A stretch of 64,000 nt of DNA from Enterocloster lavalensis (GTDB lineage Bacteria; Bacillota; Clostridia; Lachnospirales; Lachnospiraceae). The notes beneath the pieces were generated by a model. It worked only from the letters and a program-made list of their open reading frames with translations. It had not been told where the DNA came from and made no database searches. Positions 33,067-39,418 of the stretch are shown here, piece after piece. The stretch spans positions 1 to 64,000 of the forward strand of contig NZ_CABJCG010000015.1 of NCBI RefSeq assembly GCF_902364025.1. Reading direction: 5' to 3'. Position 1 is the stretch's first letter. Each line of letters opens with the position of its first letter. The translations under genes and the position numbers were made by a program.

Positions 33067-33222
33067 TCAACCTTCCAAATATTCCGCGGCTTCCATCTCA
33101 GCCATCATTACCAGGACATCATGATACACGTCCTTCTCCGAACTGTACCGCTCTGCCTCATTTTCCTTGCGGGTCAGCTTCTCCCGAAGAAGAATCCACT
33201 GCTTTCGGTATCTCTTACTCAT
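33067..33222 (-). CDS. Small hypothetical phage protein, 51 aa
   Basis: ATG 33222 (MSKRYRKQWILLREKLTRKE) has GGAGGTGG upstream and overlaps the stop of the DUF3846 gene. The longer frame from 33312 lies over that gene and is rejected. The product is a charged helical hairpin ending MMAEMEAAEYLEG. The function is unknown. Confidence 0.6.
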   Translation of the reverse strand: MSKRYRKQWILLREKLTRKENEAERYSSEKDVYHDVLVMMAEMEAAEYLEG

Positions 33223-33589
33223 TGTCCGCCACCTCCTCCAGATCAAAGTCCAGGATGAGCCGCGCTTTGATGGATTCCAGCTCTGCCACCGGTGGGGCTG
33301 CAAAATCTTCATGCGTAGGCACCGCTAAAATAAAGTCTCCGGCAATCGGGCAGCCGTGCTTGTCCGCTCCGTACATCCATGATCCGGTCCGGTTCAGCGG
33401 AAGCCTCTTGATGTGCCCCTCCTCATCCACCAACATGAGCATGGGGCGGTGGAAGTAGTCCCACATTCGCTGCGTCTTAACCGGCTCGATCATTCCGCCG
33501 ATAGCAGCCTGTACCGCCTTATAATCGCCGAATCTGACATCTACAATGGAAATCTTGTTATCCGTGGTTACTTTTATTGTCTTTGCCAT
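33215..33589 (-). CDS. DUF3846 family protein
   Basis: A 124-residue protein: IKVTTDNKISIVDVRFGDYK, AVQAAIGGMIEPVKTQRMWD, then RLPLNRTGSWMYGADKHGCP and IAGDFILAVPTHEDFAAPPV. The LN...YG.D.HG.PI.GD.....T phrase is the DUF3846 signature. Members occur in phages and conjugative elements with no assigned function. It is read together with small early genes. Confidence 0.78.
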   Translation of the reverse strand: MAKTIKVTTDNKISIVDVRFGDYKAVQAAIGGMIEPVKTQRMWDYFHRPMLMLVDEEGHIKRLPLNRTGSWMYGADKHGCPIAGDFILAVPTHEDFAAPPVAELESIKARLILDFDLEEVADNE

Positions 33590-33637
33590 CTTGCAATCCT
33601 CCGATTTTCCCCGTATAATGGGGATGAAAAGTAATTT

Positions 33638-33817
33638 TCAGTTTTCCGAATCCCGGACGGTTGCCGCCGTCTGGGGTTCTTCTTTTTCTGCCCGCTCGAT
33701 CTTGCGAAACGCCATCTCAACCGCCTCCCGGTAGTCATCCCACAGATATCCCGGTATCGTCCCGGCATGTTCCGAAATATGCTCCATCATGATGTTGGTT
33801 TTCTGTTCTCTGGTCAT
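33638..33817 (-). CDS. Small hypothetical phage protein, 59 aa
   Basis: ATG 33817 (MTREQKTNIMMEHISEHAGT) is preferred because GGAGGAG sits just upstream; an ATG five codons earlier overlaps it. The product is a mixed helix with a Trp-Asp motif (IPGYLWDDYREAVEMAFRKI). No motif of known function. Confidence 0.55.
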   Translation of the reverse strand: MTREQKTNIMMEHISEHAGTIPGYLWDDYREAVEMAFRKIERAEKEEPQTAATVRDSEN

Positions 33818-34086
33818 GCGCTTCTCCTCCATGTCTCCTGCGGCAGCCTTATGTAACGCCCATCCACCTTCCGTCCAGCCTCATAGTCGGCACGGTACTT
33901 GTCCACAACTCCGGATCCATCCGGCCGATACCCGGCCTCGATCAGCTTGCGGGTGATCCGATCCGCACCTCCGCTGCCCAACTCCTTAGCAGACATGTTG
34001 ATCCAGTTGATCCAGATCTCCTGCTGCCCATCCGCGATCCTGCGGTCCACACCGCGCTCAGCAGCGCCTCTGTAATTCTTTGCCAT
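33814..34086 (-). CDS. Hypothetical phage protein, 90 aa
   Basis: A 90-residue basic protein (MAKNYRGAAERGVDRRIADG, QQEIWINWINMSAKELGSGG, ADRITRKLIEAGYRPDGSGV). It overlaps the next gene in ATGA fashion. The overall pattern suggests a nucleic-acid-associated early protein; the function is unknown. Confidence 0.55.
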   Translation of the reverse strand: MAKNYRGAAERGVDRRIADGQQEIWINWINMSAKELGSGGADRITRKLIEAGYRPDGSGVVDKYRADYEAGRKVDGRYIRLPQETWRRSA

Positions 34087-34101
34087 CGTCTCTCACCTCC
34101 C

Positions 34102-34290
34102 TCACACCACAATCATCCCGCTCCAGGTCAACGCCAGCAGCGTCCCGGCGATCGAAAACAGCACCATACACATCAGCGCTATCCGCTCCGCGCTATCCTG
34201 GCCCCGCCTGGCCTCCCGCAGGCTGCCGCGCAGCCAGGTGTTCTCCTCCTGCAGCTCGGTGTAGCCCGGATCATCCAACACTTTGATCAT
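34102..34290 (-). CDS. Small single-pass membrane protein, 62 aa
   Basis: ATG 34290 (MIKVLDDPGYTELQEENTWL) with AAGGTG upstream. An N-terminal charged coiled segment (LREARRGQDSAER) is followed by one strong membrane helix (IALMCMVLFSIAGTLLALTW). The topology suggests a small inner-membrane protein expressed early after induction; the function is unknown. Confidence 0.55.
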   Translation of the reverse strand: MIKVLDDPGYTELQEENTWLRGSLREARRGQDSAERIALMCMVLFSIAGTLLALTWSGMIVV

Positions 34291-34495
34291 CTTTCTCACC
34301 TTCTTTCGCTGCCTCTTCCGATTCCCCGTTCAAGAACCGGTTAAGATCCTCCATGTTGATCAGCCGCTTGGATCCCGCCGGGACCCACTTGACCATGTTG
34401 TGATCCAACCAGTACGACACTGTGTAATAGGTGAATCCCAGCTTCTGACAAACCTGTGTGATCGTGCAGAAATTGGGGATTTGCATAGTTACCAT
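34271..34495 (-). CDS. MerR/excisionase-type HTH protein
   Basis: ATG 34495 (MVTMQIPNFCTITQVCQKLG) with AAAGGAG 10 bases upstream; a GTG three codons earlier overlaps the previous stop. The winged-HTH pattern is TITQVCQKLGFTYYTVSYWL followed by GSKRLINMEDLNRFLNG. This is the usual shape of phage excisionases or small DNA-binding proteins that bind beside the integrase or control early genes. It is second in the early operon, after the Cro-like gene. Confidence 0.72.
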   Translation of the reverse strand: MVTMQIPNFCTITQVCQKLGFTYYTVSYWLDHNMVKWVPAGSKRLINMEDLNRFLNGESEEAAKEGEKDDQSVG

Positions 34496-34500
34496 ACCGC

Positions 34501-34716
34501 TCACGCTCCTTTCCCCTGCTCTACCGGCTCGTCTACCATAAAATATTCCATTGGTACATCAAAATGTTTGGCTAACGCTGCAAGATTCTTAGTTCCGGGT
34601 TTAGTGTTGCCAGCCTTCCAGTTCGAAAATGCCGATTGACTTATACCGGTTGCTTTCGACACTTGATATGCCGTTTCACCACGCTGTTCCATAAGTTTGC
34701 AGAGCTTTTGATACAT
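34501..34716 (-). CDS. Cro-like XRE-family regulator
   Basis: ATG 34716 (MYQKLCKLMEQRGETAYQVS) with AAAGGTGG 8 bases upstream; 71 residues. HTH: AYQVSKATGISQSAFSNWKA followed by GNTKPGTKNLAALAKHFDVP and MEYFMVDEP. Divergently transcribed from the repressor gene across about 225 bases with repeated operator-like sites, so it probably acts as the lytic-side regulator. Confidence 0.8.
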   Translation of the reverse strand: MYQKLCKLMEQRGETAYQVSKATGISQSAFSNWKAGNTKPGTKNLAALAKHFDVPMEYFMVDEPVEQGKGA

Positions 34717-34751
34717 TTTTTTCACCACCTTTCTTCAAATTCTCTATTGCA

Positions 34752-34920
34752 AATACTTTCGAAATATGATATACTTTCAATTACAAAACTACCACATCTT
34801 ATAATATTTAGCATTCATATTCGAAAGCATTTTTGCTTTGTACTTTTGTTTACGTTAGTAATCATACATTATTTTGCGTAAGCAGTCAAGCATTTTTGCT
34901 TATTTTTGCGAAAGTATTTT
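34752..34920. promoter_or_regulatory. Divergent promoter/operator region between Cro-like and repressor genes
   Basis: Repeated copies of a CGAAAGTATTT-like motif: AATACTTTCG at 34752-34761 and TATACTTTCAA at 34770-34780 (inverse), CGAAAGCATTTTTGC at 34822-34836, AAGCATTTTTGC at 34888-34899 and GCGAAAGTATTTT at 34909-34920. The region is strongly AT-rich. The spacing suggests operators for the two XRE regulators; promoter positions are uncertain. Confidence 0.5.
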
Positions 34921-34943
34921 TATTTTGTGAAAGGAGCACAAAA

Positions 34944-35384
34944 ATGTATGATGTATTTGAGCAACTTCTACAAAAGCACAATGTAACAGCTTATAGAGTT
35001 GCAAAGGAAGCTGGTGTAACTCAAACTGCATTGAGTAACTGGAAATCTGGTAGAAGCACTCCATCTACCCCTACACTTCAGAAAATAGCTGATTATTTTG
35101 GTGTAAGTGTGGATTACTTAATGAAGGGCCAGGAGGCTTCTAAAGAAATGGCGCCAGAACTTACTGCCCGTGATCGGCGCGATATAGCCAAAGACCTTGA
35201 TCGGATAATGAATGAAATGGCCACTGGAGAGGATGCCCCATTATGCTATAACGGTGAACCTATTCCGGAAGCAAAATTAGAATTGTTAAGGCAAGCCATA
35301 GAAGTAGCCCTGGAAGATGCAAAGAAAAAGAATAAGGTAACGTATAGGCCATACAAATATAAACCTAGACCGCAAAAGGATTAG
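34944..35384 (+). CDS. CI-like XRE repressor without peptidase domain
   Basis: ATG 34944 with AAAGGAG upstream; 146 residues. The N-terminal HTH is AYRVAKEAGVTQTALSNWKS followed by GRSTPSTPTLQKIADYFGVS and VDYLMKGQE. The C-terminal half (LTARDRRDIAKDLDRIMNEM, LELLRQAIEVALEDAKKKNK) is short and lacks the S24/LexA autoproteolysis domain. De-repression would therefore depend on the ImmA-type protease encoded next, as in ICEBs1 and related elements. Confidence 0.85.
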   Translation: MYDVFEQLLQKHNVTAYRVAKEAGVTQTALSNWKSGRSTPSTPTLQKIADYFGVSVDYLMKGQEASKEMAPELTARDRRDIAKDLDRIMNEMATGEDAPLCYNGEPIPEAKLELLRQAIEVALEDAKKKNKVTYRPYKYKPRPQKD

Positions 35385-35405
35385 GCTCTCGGGTGGTGAC
35401 TGAGT

Positions 35406-35870
35406 TTGAATAAAAAAATATCAATACTTGTTGCATATCTTATGAGAAAATATAAAACCAACGACCCGGGAGTATTGGCTGATTATTTGAATGTTACGAT
35501 TATAAGAATGCCCTTGGAAGATATGGTTGCTGGCTTCTACAAGATGATAAAGCGACGCAAATATATATTTCTCAATACAGATATTGATGACGAAAATTTC
35601 ATGCGCGTAGTATCGGCACATGAATTGGGCCACGCCATCATGCACCCTAAAGAAAATTGTGCTTTTTTAAGAAATCATACATTCTTTCTGACATCAAGGA
35701 TTGAAATAGAGGCAAATACCTTCGCAGCCTATTTGCTTATTTCTGATCAAGACGTAAACGAATATATGGTTCAGCAACAGTACACTACTGATATGATGAC
35801 ACGGCTTTTAGGATATAAAAAGGAACTGATTGAATTAAGAATAAAGCAAAAGATGCAAGGAGTGAATTAG
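35406..35870 (+). CDS. ImmA/IrrE-type metallopeptidase
   Basis: A 154-residue protein with the zinc motif AHELGHAIMHPKENC and the downstream helix EIEANTFAAYLLISDQDVNE. It would cleave the repressor encoded 21 bases upstream in response to damage. The start is TTG 35406 with GGGTGG upstream; no closer ATG has a ribosome binding site. Length and motifs match the family. Confidence 0.9.
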   Translation: MNKKISILVAYLMRKYKTNDPGVLADYLNVTIIRMPLEDMVAGFYKMIKRRKYIFLNTDIDDENFMRVVSAHELGHAIMHPKENCAFLRNHTFFLTSRIEIEANTFAAYLLISDQDVNEYMVQQQYTTDMMTRLLGYKKELIELRIKQKMQGVN

Positions 35871-35871
35871 T

Positions 35872-36399
35872 ATGGGATTATTTTTCAAGACCTCAGAAGA
35901 AAAAGCTGCCTCACAGAGAAAGAAAGATGAAACAATGGAGAAAGGGACTTCTTATATGGGGTATCCGCTTCAAAACCTGGGGCCAATTACTACTGGATCT
36001 GTGGTCACAATAAAAATGCATCCAGATGAGCAGAAAATTAGTTTGACATCGGGAAAAAACTCCATTGATTTACCGTATGATAGAATATTGGGCTTTTCCA
36101 TTAATGACGAAGCCTCTCTTTCGTCTGGAAAGATAAGCATTGGTGGTGCGATTATAGGCTCAGCCATTTTCGGACCAGTAGGTGGAGTTTTAGGTGGTTT
36201 ACAAAAGAAGGGGAAAAATAAGATATCATGGATAGGCACGCTTTTATACGAATCGAAAGAAGGAGAGCGAAAAGAATTAAATTTCACAACATACACTCTT
36301 GGTAACCCAGATAAAAAAACATTTCAGATGAATCAATTTGAAACATTGATGAATAAGATTGCGGTTAGGCGATACGATGGTCAATCATTCGAATTGTAA
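35872..36399 (+). CDS. Unknown lysogeny-module protein with glycine zipper
   Basis: A 175-residue protein starting 1 base after the metallopeptidase stop. It has a beta-rich middle (TTGSVVTIKMHPDEQKISLT, IDLPYDRILGFSINDEASLS), then a glycine-rich hydrophobic stretch IGGAIIGSAIFGPVGGVLGG, and a beta-rich end. Such PH-like/glycine-zipper proteins occur in lysogenic operons and may act at the membrane, for instance in superinfection exclusion. That is inference. The gene is expressed from the prophage state. Confidence 0.6.
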   Translation: MGLFFKTSEEKAASQRKKDETMEKGTSYMGYPLQNLGPITTGSVVTIKMHPDEQKISLTSGKNSIDLPYDRILGFSINDEASLSSGKISIGGAIIGSAIFGPVGGVLGGLQKKGKNKISWIGTLLYESKEGERKELNFTTYTLGNPDKKTFQMNQFETLMNKIAVRRYDGQSFEL

Positions 36400-36436
36400 A
36401 AACGACTTAGCACAAATTAATTTCAACATAAAGTAA

Positions 36437-36470
36437 AAAGCCCCAGGAGCTACCAACTCCCAGAGCTTTT
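36437..36470. terminator. Hairpin terminator after the lysogeny operon
   Basis: AAAAGC...GCTTTT flanks an imperfect GGAG/CTCC stem around CTACCAA. It lies 38 bases beyond the 175-aa gene and ends in TTTT on the plus strand; it could work on both strands. Confidence 0.5.
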
Positions 36471-36574
36471 CACATAGATTCTCTTGCCGGACAAACCGGA
36501 AAGATATAACTATCTCATCAATAGAATTATATCATTCCTGGTACGCCTTGGCAAGAGGTGTATTTTTTATACCC

Positions 36575-36594
36575 TTGTTGCGATATCGCAACAA
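36575..36594. promoter_or_regulatory. 20-bp perfect palindrome upstream of the integrase (copy 2)
   Basis: TTGTTGCGATATCGCAACAA lies 20 bases before the integrase start, covering its promoter/leader region. The inner 14 bases recur at 15256-15269. It is a probable operator for a dimeric regulator. Confidence 0.6.
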
Positions 36595-36614
36595 AATCAA
36601 AGGAGGAATGATAC

Positions 36615-38006
36615 ATGGCAACCGCAGTCCCCTACAAAGACAAAGACGGCCAGATCGTCTCTTATCAGATCCAGGTATTCCGCGGCCGGGACAGCTCCGG
36701 CAAAAAGCTCAAACCGTACACAGAAAGCTGGAAAGTCCCGGAGACATACAAATCTGAGAAGGCTATCAAAAAAGCCCTGGAAAAAGAAATGGGAGCGTTT
36801 GAGGCCCGTTGTAAAGAAGGCAAAGTATCTATAGAGGCCAGCACACTGTCGGAATGCTGCTGGCGTTACATAGAACTCAAAAGTGGGAATAAGAAAAAAT
36901 CGATTGCCTTCTATGAATCCCTCATGCCTAGGATCGAAGCAGAGATAGGGTTTATTCGATGGGACAAGCTCAAACCCAAACACCTGGATGACTTCTACAT
37001 CAAGCTCCAAAAACCCGAGTCGCGCAAAGACGCCAAAGCCATCGCTAAAGATCAGCTGCTTATCGAACGGAATCACCAAAAATTAACGAACAAGGCCCTG
37101 GCTGAGGCAGCCGGCATCTGTTCCAATACTGTTACTCTTGCACTCAAAAAGCATAAGGTAAATATTGAAACCGCACAGAAGCTGTCCACAGCGCTCAATA
37201 AAGAGCTTTCAGAGCTGTTTGATATCGTATCTCCTGGAGGGGAAAATGGCCTCTCTGCCAAAACTGTCCACCATTACCATACATTTCTGCATTCTGTACT
37301 GGAAATGGCTCGCAAAAAAGAAAACCTCGCCTTCAATCCTGCCTCCGCCGCCACAGCACCAACGGTCACACATAAAGAAGCTGAGTTTTTCGAGATTGAC
37401 GAGATCATTCAAATAAGGCAGACCCTGGAAAAATATCCTATGAAATACAGGGTTATGATATGCCTGCTAGCCGATACCGGCATCCGGCGCGGTGAATTAT
37501 TTGGAATCCGATGGTCTGCGATCTCCTTTGAGCGTAATGAGATTTTAATAAACCGAAACGTCCAGCGTGTAAAAGGTCTCGGACTATTTGCCGATACACC
37601 AAAAGGACGCCGCTCGCGCACCATCCACATCTCAGAGGAAATGGCTTCCCTGCTTCTGGAATACAAAGCTTATCAGGAAAAAGAACTGGCATACATTGAA
37701 ATCCCGCAGTACAATAAAGAGGGATACCTGTTCATCCAAGAGAACGGGAATGTGATGGATCCCAACAGCTTGAATATCTGGACTAAGAAATTCGAAACAG
37801 CCGAGGGATTGCCACACATCTACCCCCATAAGTTCCGGCACTCTCAGGCCAGTATCCTGCTCTACTCTGGTATTGACCTGATAACCGTCGCCGCGCGGCT
37901 GGGCCACAATCAAACCAGCACTACGACCGACATATATGGCCATGTCCTTCAAAAGGCAGATCAGCATGCTTCTGATATGATTGCCCAGGCTTTATATGGG
38001 AAATAA
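36615..38006 (+). CDS. int: Tyrosine integrase with inserted XRE-type HTH
   Basis: A 463-residue phage integrase. The arm-binding N-terminal domain is MATAVPYKDKDGQIVSYQIQ onward. The catalytic residues are R in TGIRRGELFGIRW (about 291), H405/R408 in HKFRHSQASILL, H431 in LGHNQTSTTTDIYGH and nucleophile Y441. Between the core-binding parts, about residues 156-202, lies an extra segment LTNKALAEAAGICSNTVTLA plus KVNIETAQKLSTALNKELSE, an XRE-like helix-turn-helix unusual in integrases. The ATG has AGGAGG upstream. It reads toward the attachment site. Confidence 0.93.
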   Translation: MATAVPYKDKDGQIVSYQIQVFRGRDSSGKKLKPYTESWKVPETYKSEKAIKKALEKEMGAFEARCKEGKVSIEASTLSECCWRYIELKSGNKKKSIAFYESLMPRIEAEIGFIRWDKLKPKHLDDFYIKLQKPESRKDAKAIAKDQLLIERNHQKLTNKALAEAAGICSNTVTLALKKHKVNIETAQKLSTALNKELSELFDIVSPGGENGLSAKTVHHYHTFLHSVLEMARKKENLAFNPASAATAPTVTHKEAEFFEIDEIIQIRQTLEKYPMKYRVMICLLADTGIRRGELFGIRWSAISFERNEILINRNVQRVKGLGLFADTPKGRRSRTIHISEEMASLLLEYKAYQEKELAYIEIPQYNKEGYLFIQENGNVMDPNSLNIWTKKFETAEGLPHIYPHKFRHSQASILLYSGIDLITVAARLGHNQTSTTTDIYGHVLQKADQHASDMIAQALYGK

Positions 38007-38076
38007 ATCAGAAAAATTTATGGACTATTTATGGACAGAATTTAAAAATGGTGGCAAAAAACATATAATTGGGCAA

Positions 38077-38141
38077 AATTTATAAAATGCAAAAAAACCT
38101 GAAAACCCGCTTAAAATCGAGCTTTTTCAGAATTTATAAAA
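38077..38141. repeat. Repeat pair AATTTATAAAA, candidate integrase arm sites
   Basis: AATTTATAAAA occurs at 38077-38087 and 38131-38141, flanking a hairpin (38102-38130) whose CTTAAAATCGAGCTTTTT core also occurs at 27347-27364. The position between the integrase and the attachment remnant suits integrase or excisionase binding. A further TTATAAAT lies at 38153-38160. Confidence 0.45.
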
Positions 38142-38170
38142 CCTGTCGAATGTTATAAATAAAAAATACG

Positions 38171-38217
38171 GGAACTACGGACCGTAGTGTCGGGAGTTCG
38201 AATCTTCTCTGGCGCGC
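38171..38217 (+). other. attR candidate: 3' end of a tRNA gene
   Basis: GGGAG TTCGAAT CTTCT forms a T-arm (with G-U pairs) followed by CTGGCGCG, an acceptor-like 3' strand, then a host-type terminator. No complete cloverleaf can be built from the preceding bases. This is what remains on the right side when a phage integrates into a tRNA 3' end. The intact tRNA would lie left of the window. Confidence 0.55.
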
Positions 38218-38225
38218 GTGGAAAA

Positions 38226-38256
38226 CCCTGTAAGCGAAAGCTTGCAGGGTTTTTTG
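38226..38256 (+). terminator. tRNA transcription terminator
   Basis: CCCTGTAAGC and GCTTGCAGGG pair around GAAA and are followed by TTTTTT. It directly follows the tRNA 3' remnant and marks the start of host DNA. Confidence 0.8.
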
Positions 38257-38304
38257 TTGCATGCAATAAGCCGCCGGTCCAAACGGCCGGCGGCGCAAAA
38301 TTCT

Positions 38305-39339
38305 CTAATAAACTTTTCCAAACCCGTTGCAGATCGGACAGGTTCCTGAACCACGGCAGCTGAGACAATCGACTTCCTTCCCATCCCCGTTCCTTCTCTT
38401 ATATCCCCGCCCCGCGCAGCTCTTGCAGCGCCCGTCGCCGTTGCAGCTGCGGCAGGTATAATCATTGGAAAAACCGCTTCCGAGGACGTCGGACGAGCCT
38501 GTATCGTATCCGTCCGATCCGGAATAAGAACCGCCGCCCGCGGAATTCGCGTCCACCAGCGCCGCTACCGAAGCCACCTGCTCCCCGAAATAAACGTTAA
38601 AAGAGCCGCCAGTGATGGAAACCTTACCGTTTCCGTCAATCATCCTGGCAGTTGCGGAAAATGTCCCCTCCACGTGGGAACCATTTGACTCATTGGACGT
38701 GATTGTGATCGTGTAATCCCCTTTTCCAGGCCTGGCGCTATATTGGAAGCCCCCAGGGGAGGTTTTATAGGACAAACTAAAGCCATTTATTTTGTCCCCC
38801 TTTTTCGCAGTGGTGCCGGATGAAACGTCCGGATTTATGTTAATTGACAGCCTTTTCCCCAGTGTACCGTCCGCCTTAAGGGCGTAAGCCGAATAATATT
38901 TATAACCGCCGGCCGTTCCACCTGTGGACGTCAGATAAAATGTCTCCTCCACTCCGTCGATCGTGGCCTTCATGGTATTTCGTTCCAGGGACGAGGCCGC
39001 GCTTGATGAGCCGATTGTTTTTCCATCCCAGACACCGTTGGCATCCAGCCAGTATTTACCGTCCGGCGTAGTGGTATTTGCCAGCATCACGCCGGAACCG
39101 TCCATGTAATACCACTTTCCGCCATCCTGCACCCAGCCGGTGCACATGTAGCCGTCTCCGCCGAAATAATACCATTTTCCGTCGATCTGGGAGAATCCGT
39201 TGCTCAGATAACCGCTGTCCGTCGAATACCACCAGCCGTTTCCATCCTGCTCCCACCCCTGGGCGTACGCGGTAAAACCCATCGCCAGACACAGGACCAT
39301 GGTCAGGATCCCGGTCCCCAAAGCTGCTTTTCGTTTCAT
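38305..39339 (-). CDS. Secreted cell-wall-binding-repeat protein with DnaJ-type Cys repeats
   Basis: A 344-residue secreted protein with an N-terminal signal peptide (GTGILTMVLCLAMGFTAYAQ). Residues about 28-105 hold cell-wall-binding (choline-binding-like) repeats: GWEQDGNGWWYSTDSG, GKWYYFGGDGYMCTGW, GKWYYMDGSGVML. The middle is a beta-rich domain of unknown type. The C-terminus has CRSCNGDGRCKSCAGRGYKR and CLSCRGSGTCPICNGFGKVY, a DnaJ-like CxxCxGxG zinc module that is unusual outside the cell. It is the first host gene beside the attachment remnant. Confidence 0.75.
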   Translation of the reverse strand: MKRKAALGTGILTMVLCLAMGFTAYAQGWEQDGNGWWYSTDSGYLSNGFSQIDGKWYYFGGDGYMCTGWVQDGGKWYYMDGSGVMLANTTTPDGKYWLDANGVWDGKTIGSSSAASSLERNTMKATIDGVEETFYLTSTGGTAGGYKYYSAYALKADGTLGKRLSININPDVSSGTTAKKGDKINGFSLSYKTSPGGFQYSARPGKGDYTITITSNESNGSHVEGTFSATARMIDGNGKVSITGGSFNVYFGEQVASVAALVDANSAGGGSYSGSDGYDTGSSDVLGSGFSNDYTCRSCNGDGRCKSCAGRGYKRRNGDGKEVDCLSCRGSGTCPICNGFGKVY

Positions 39340-39359
39340 AGATAAATTCCTCCTATTTG

Positions 39360-39384
39360 TTATGATAAAATGAATATATCATAA
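39360..39384. repeat. Short inverted repeat upstream of the wall-binding gene
   Basis: TTATGATA and TATCATAA (8 bp arms, 9-base spacer) lie 21 bases before the start of the wall-binding protein gene, so they may form an operator; a weak terminator of the LysM lipoprotein gene is the alternative. Confidence 0.4.
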
Positions 39385-39418
39385 CCCTTCTCCGGAAAAT
39401 TTATCTTTTTTCCGCCCA

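Noticed and set aside
35872..36399. Toxin-antitoxin partner
   Set aside because: No partner-sized gene next to it and no toxin motif; the metallopeptidase upstream belongs with the repressor.
38175..38465. Short minus-strand frames over the attachment remnant (ending DSNSRHYGP-like text)
   Set aside because: Such text is the usual chance translation of tRNA-derived sequence; no ribosome binding site or family support.
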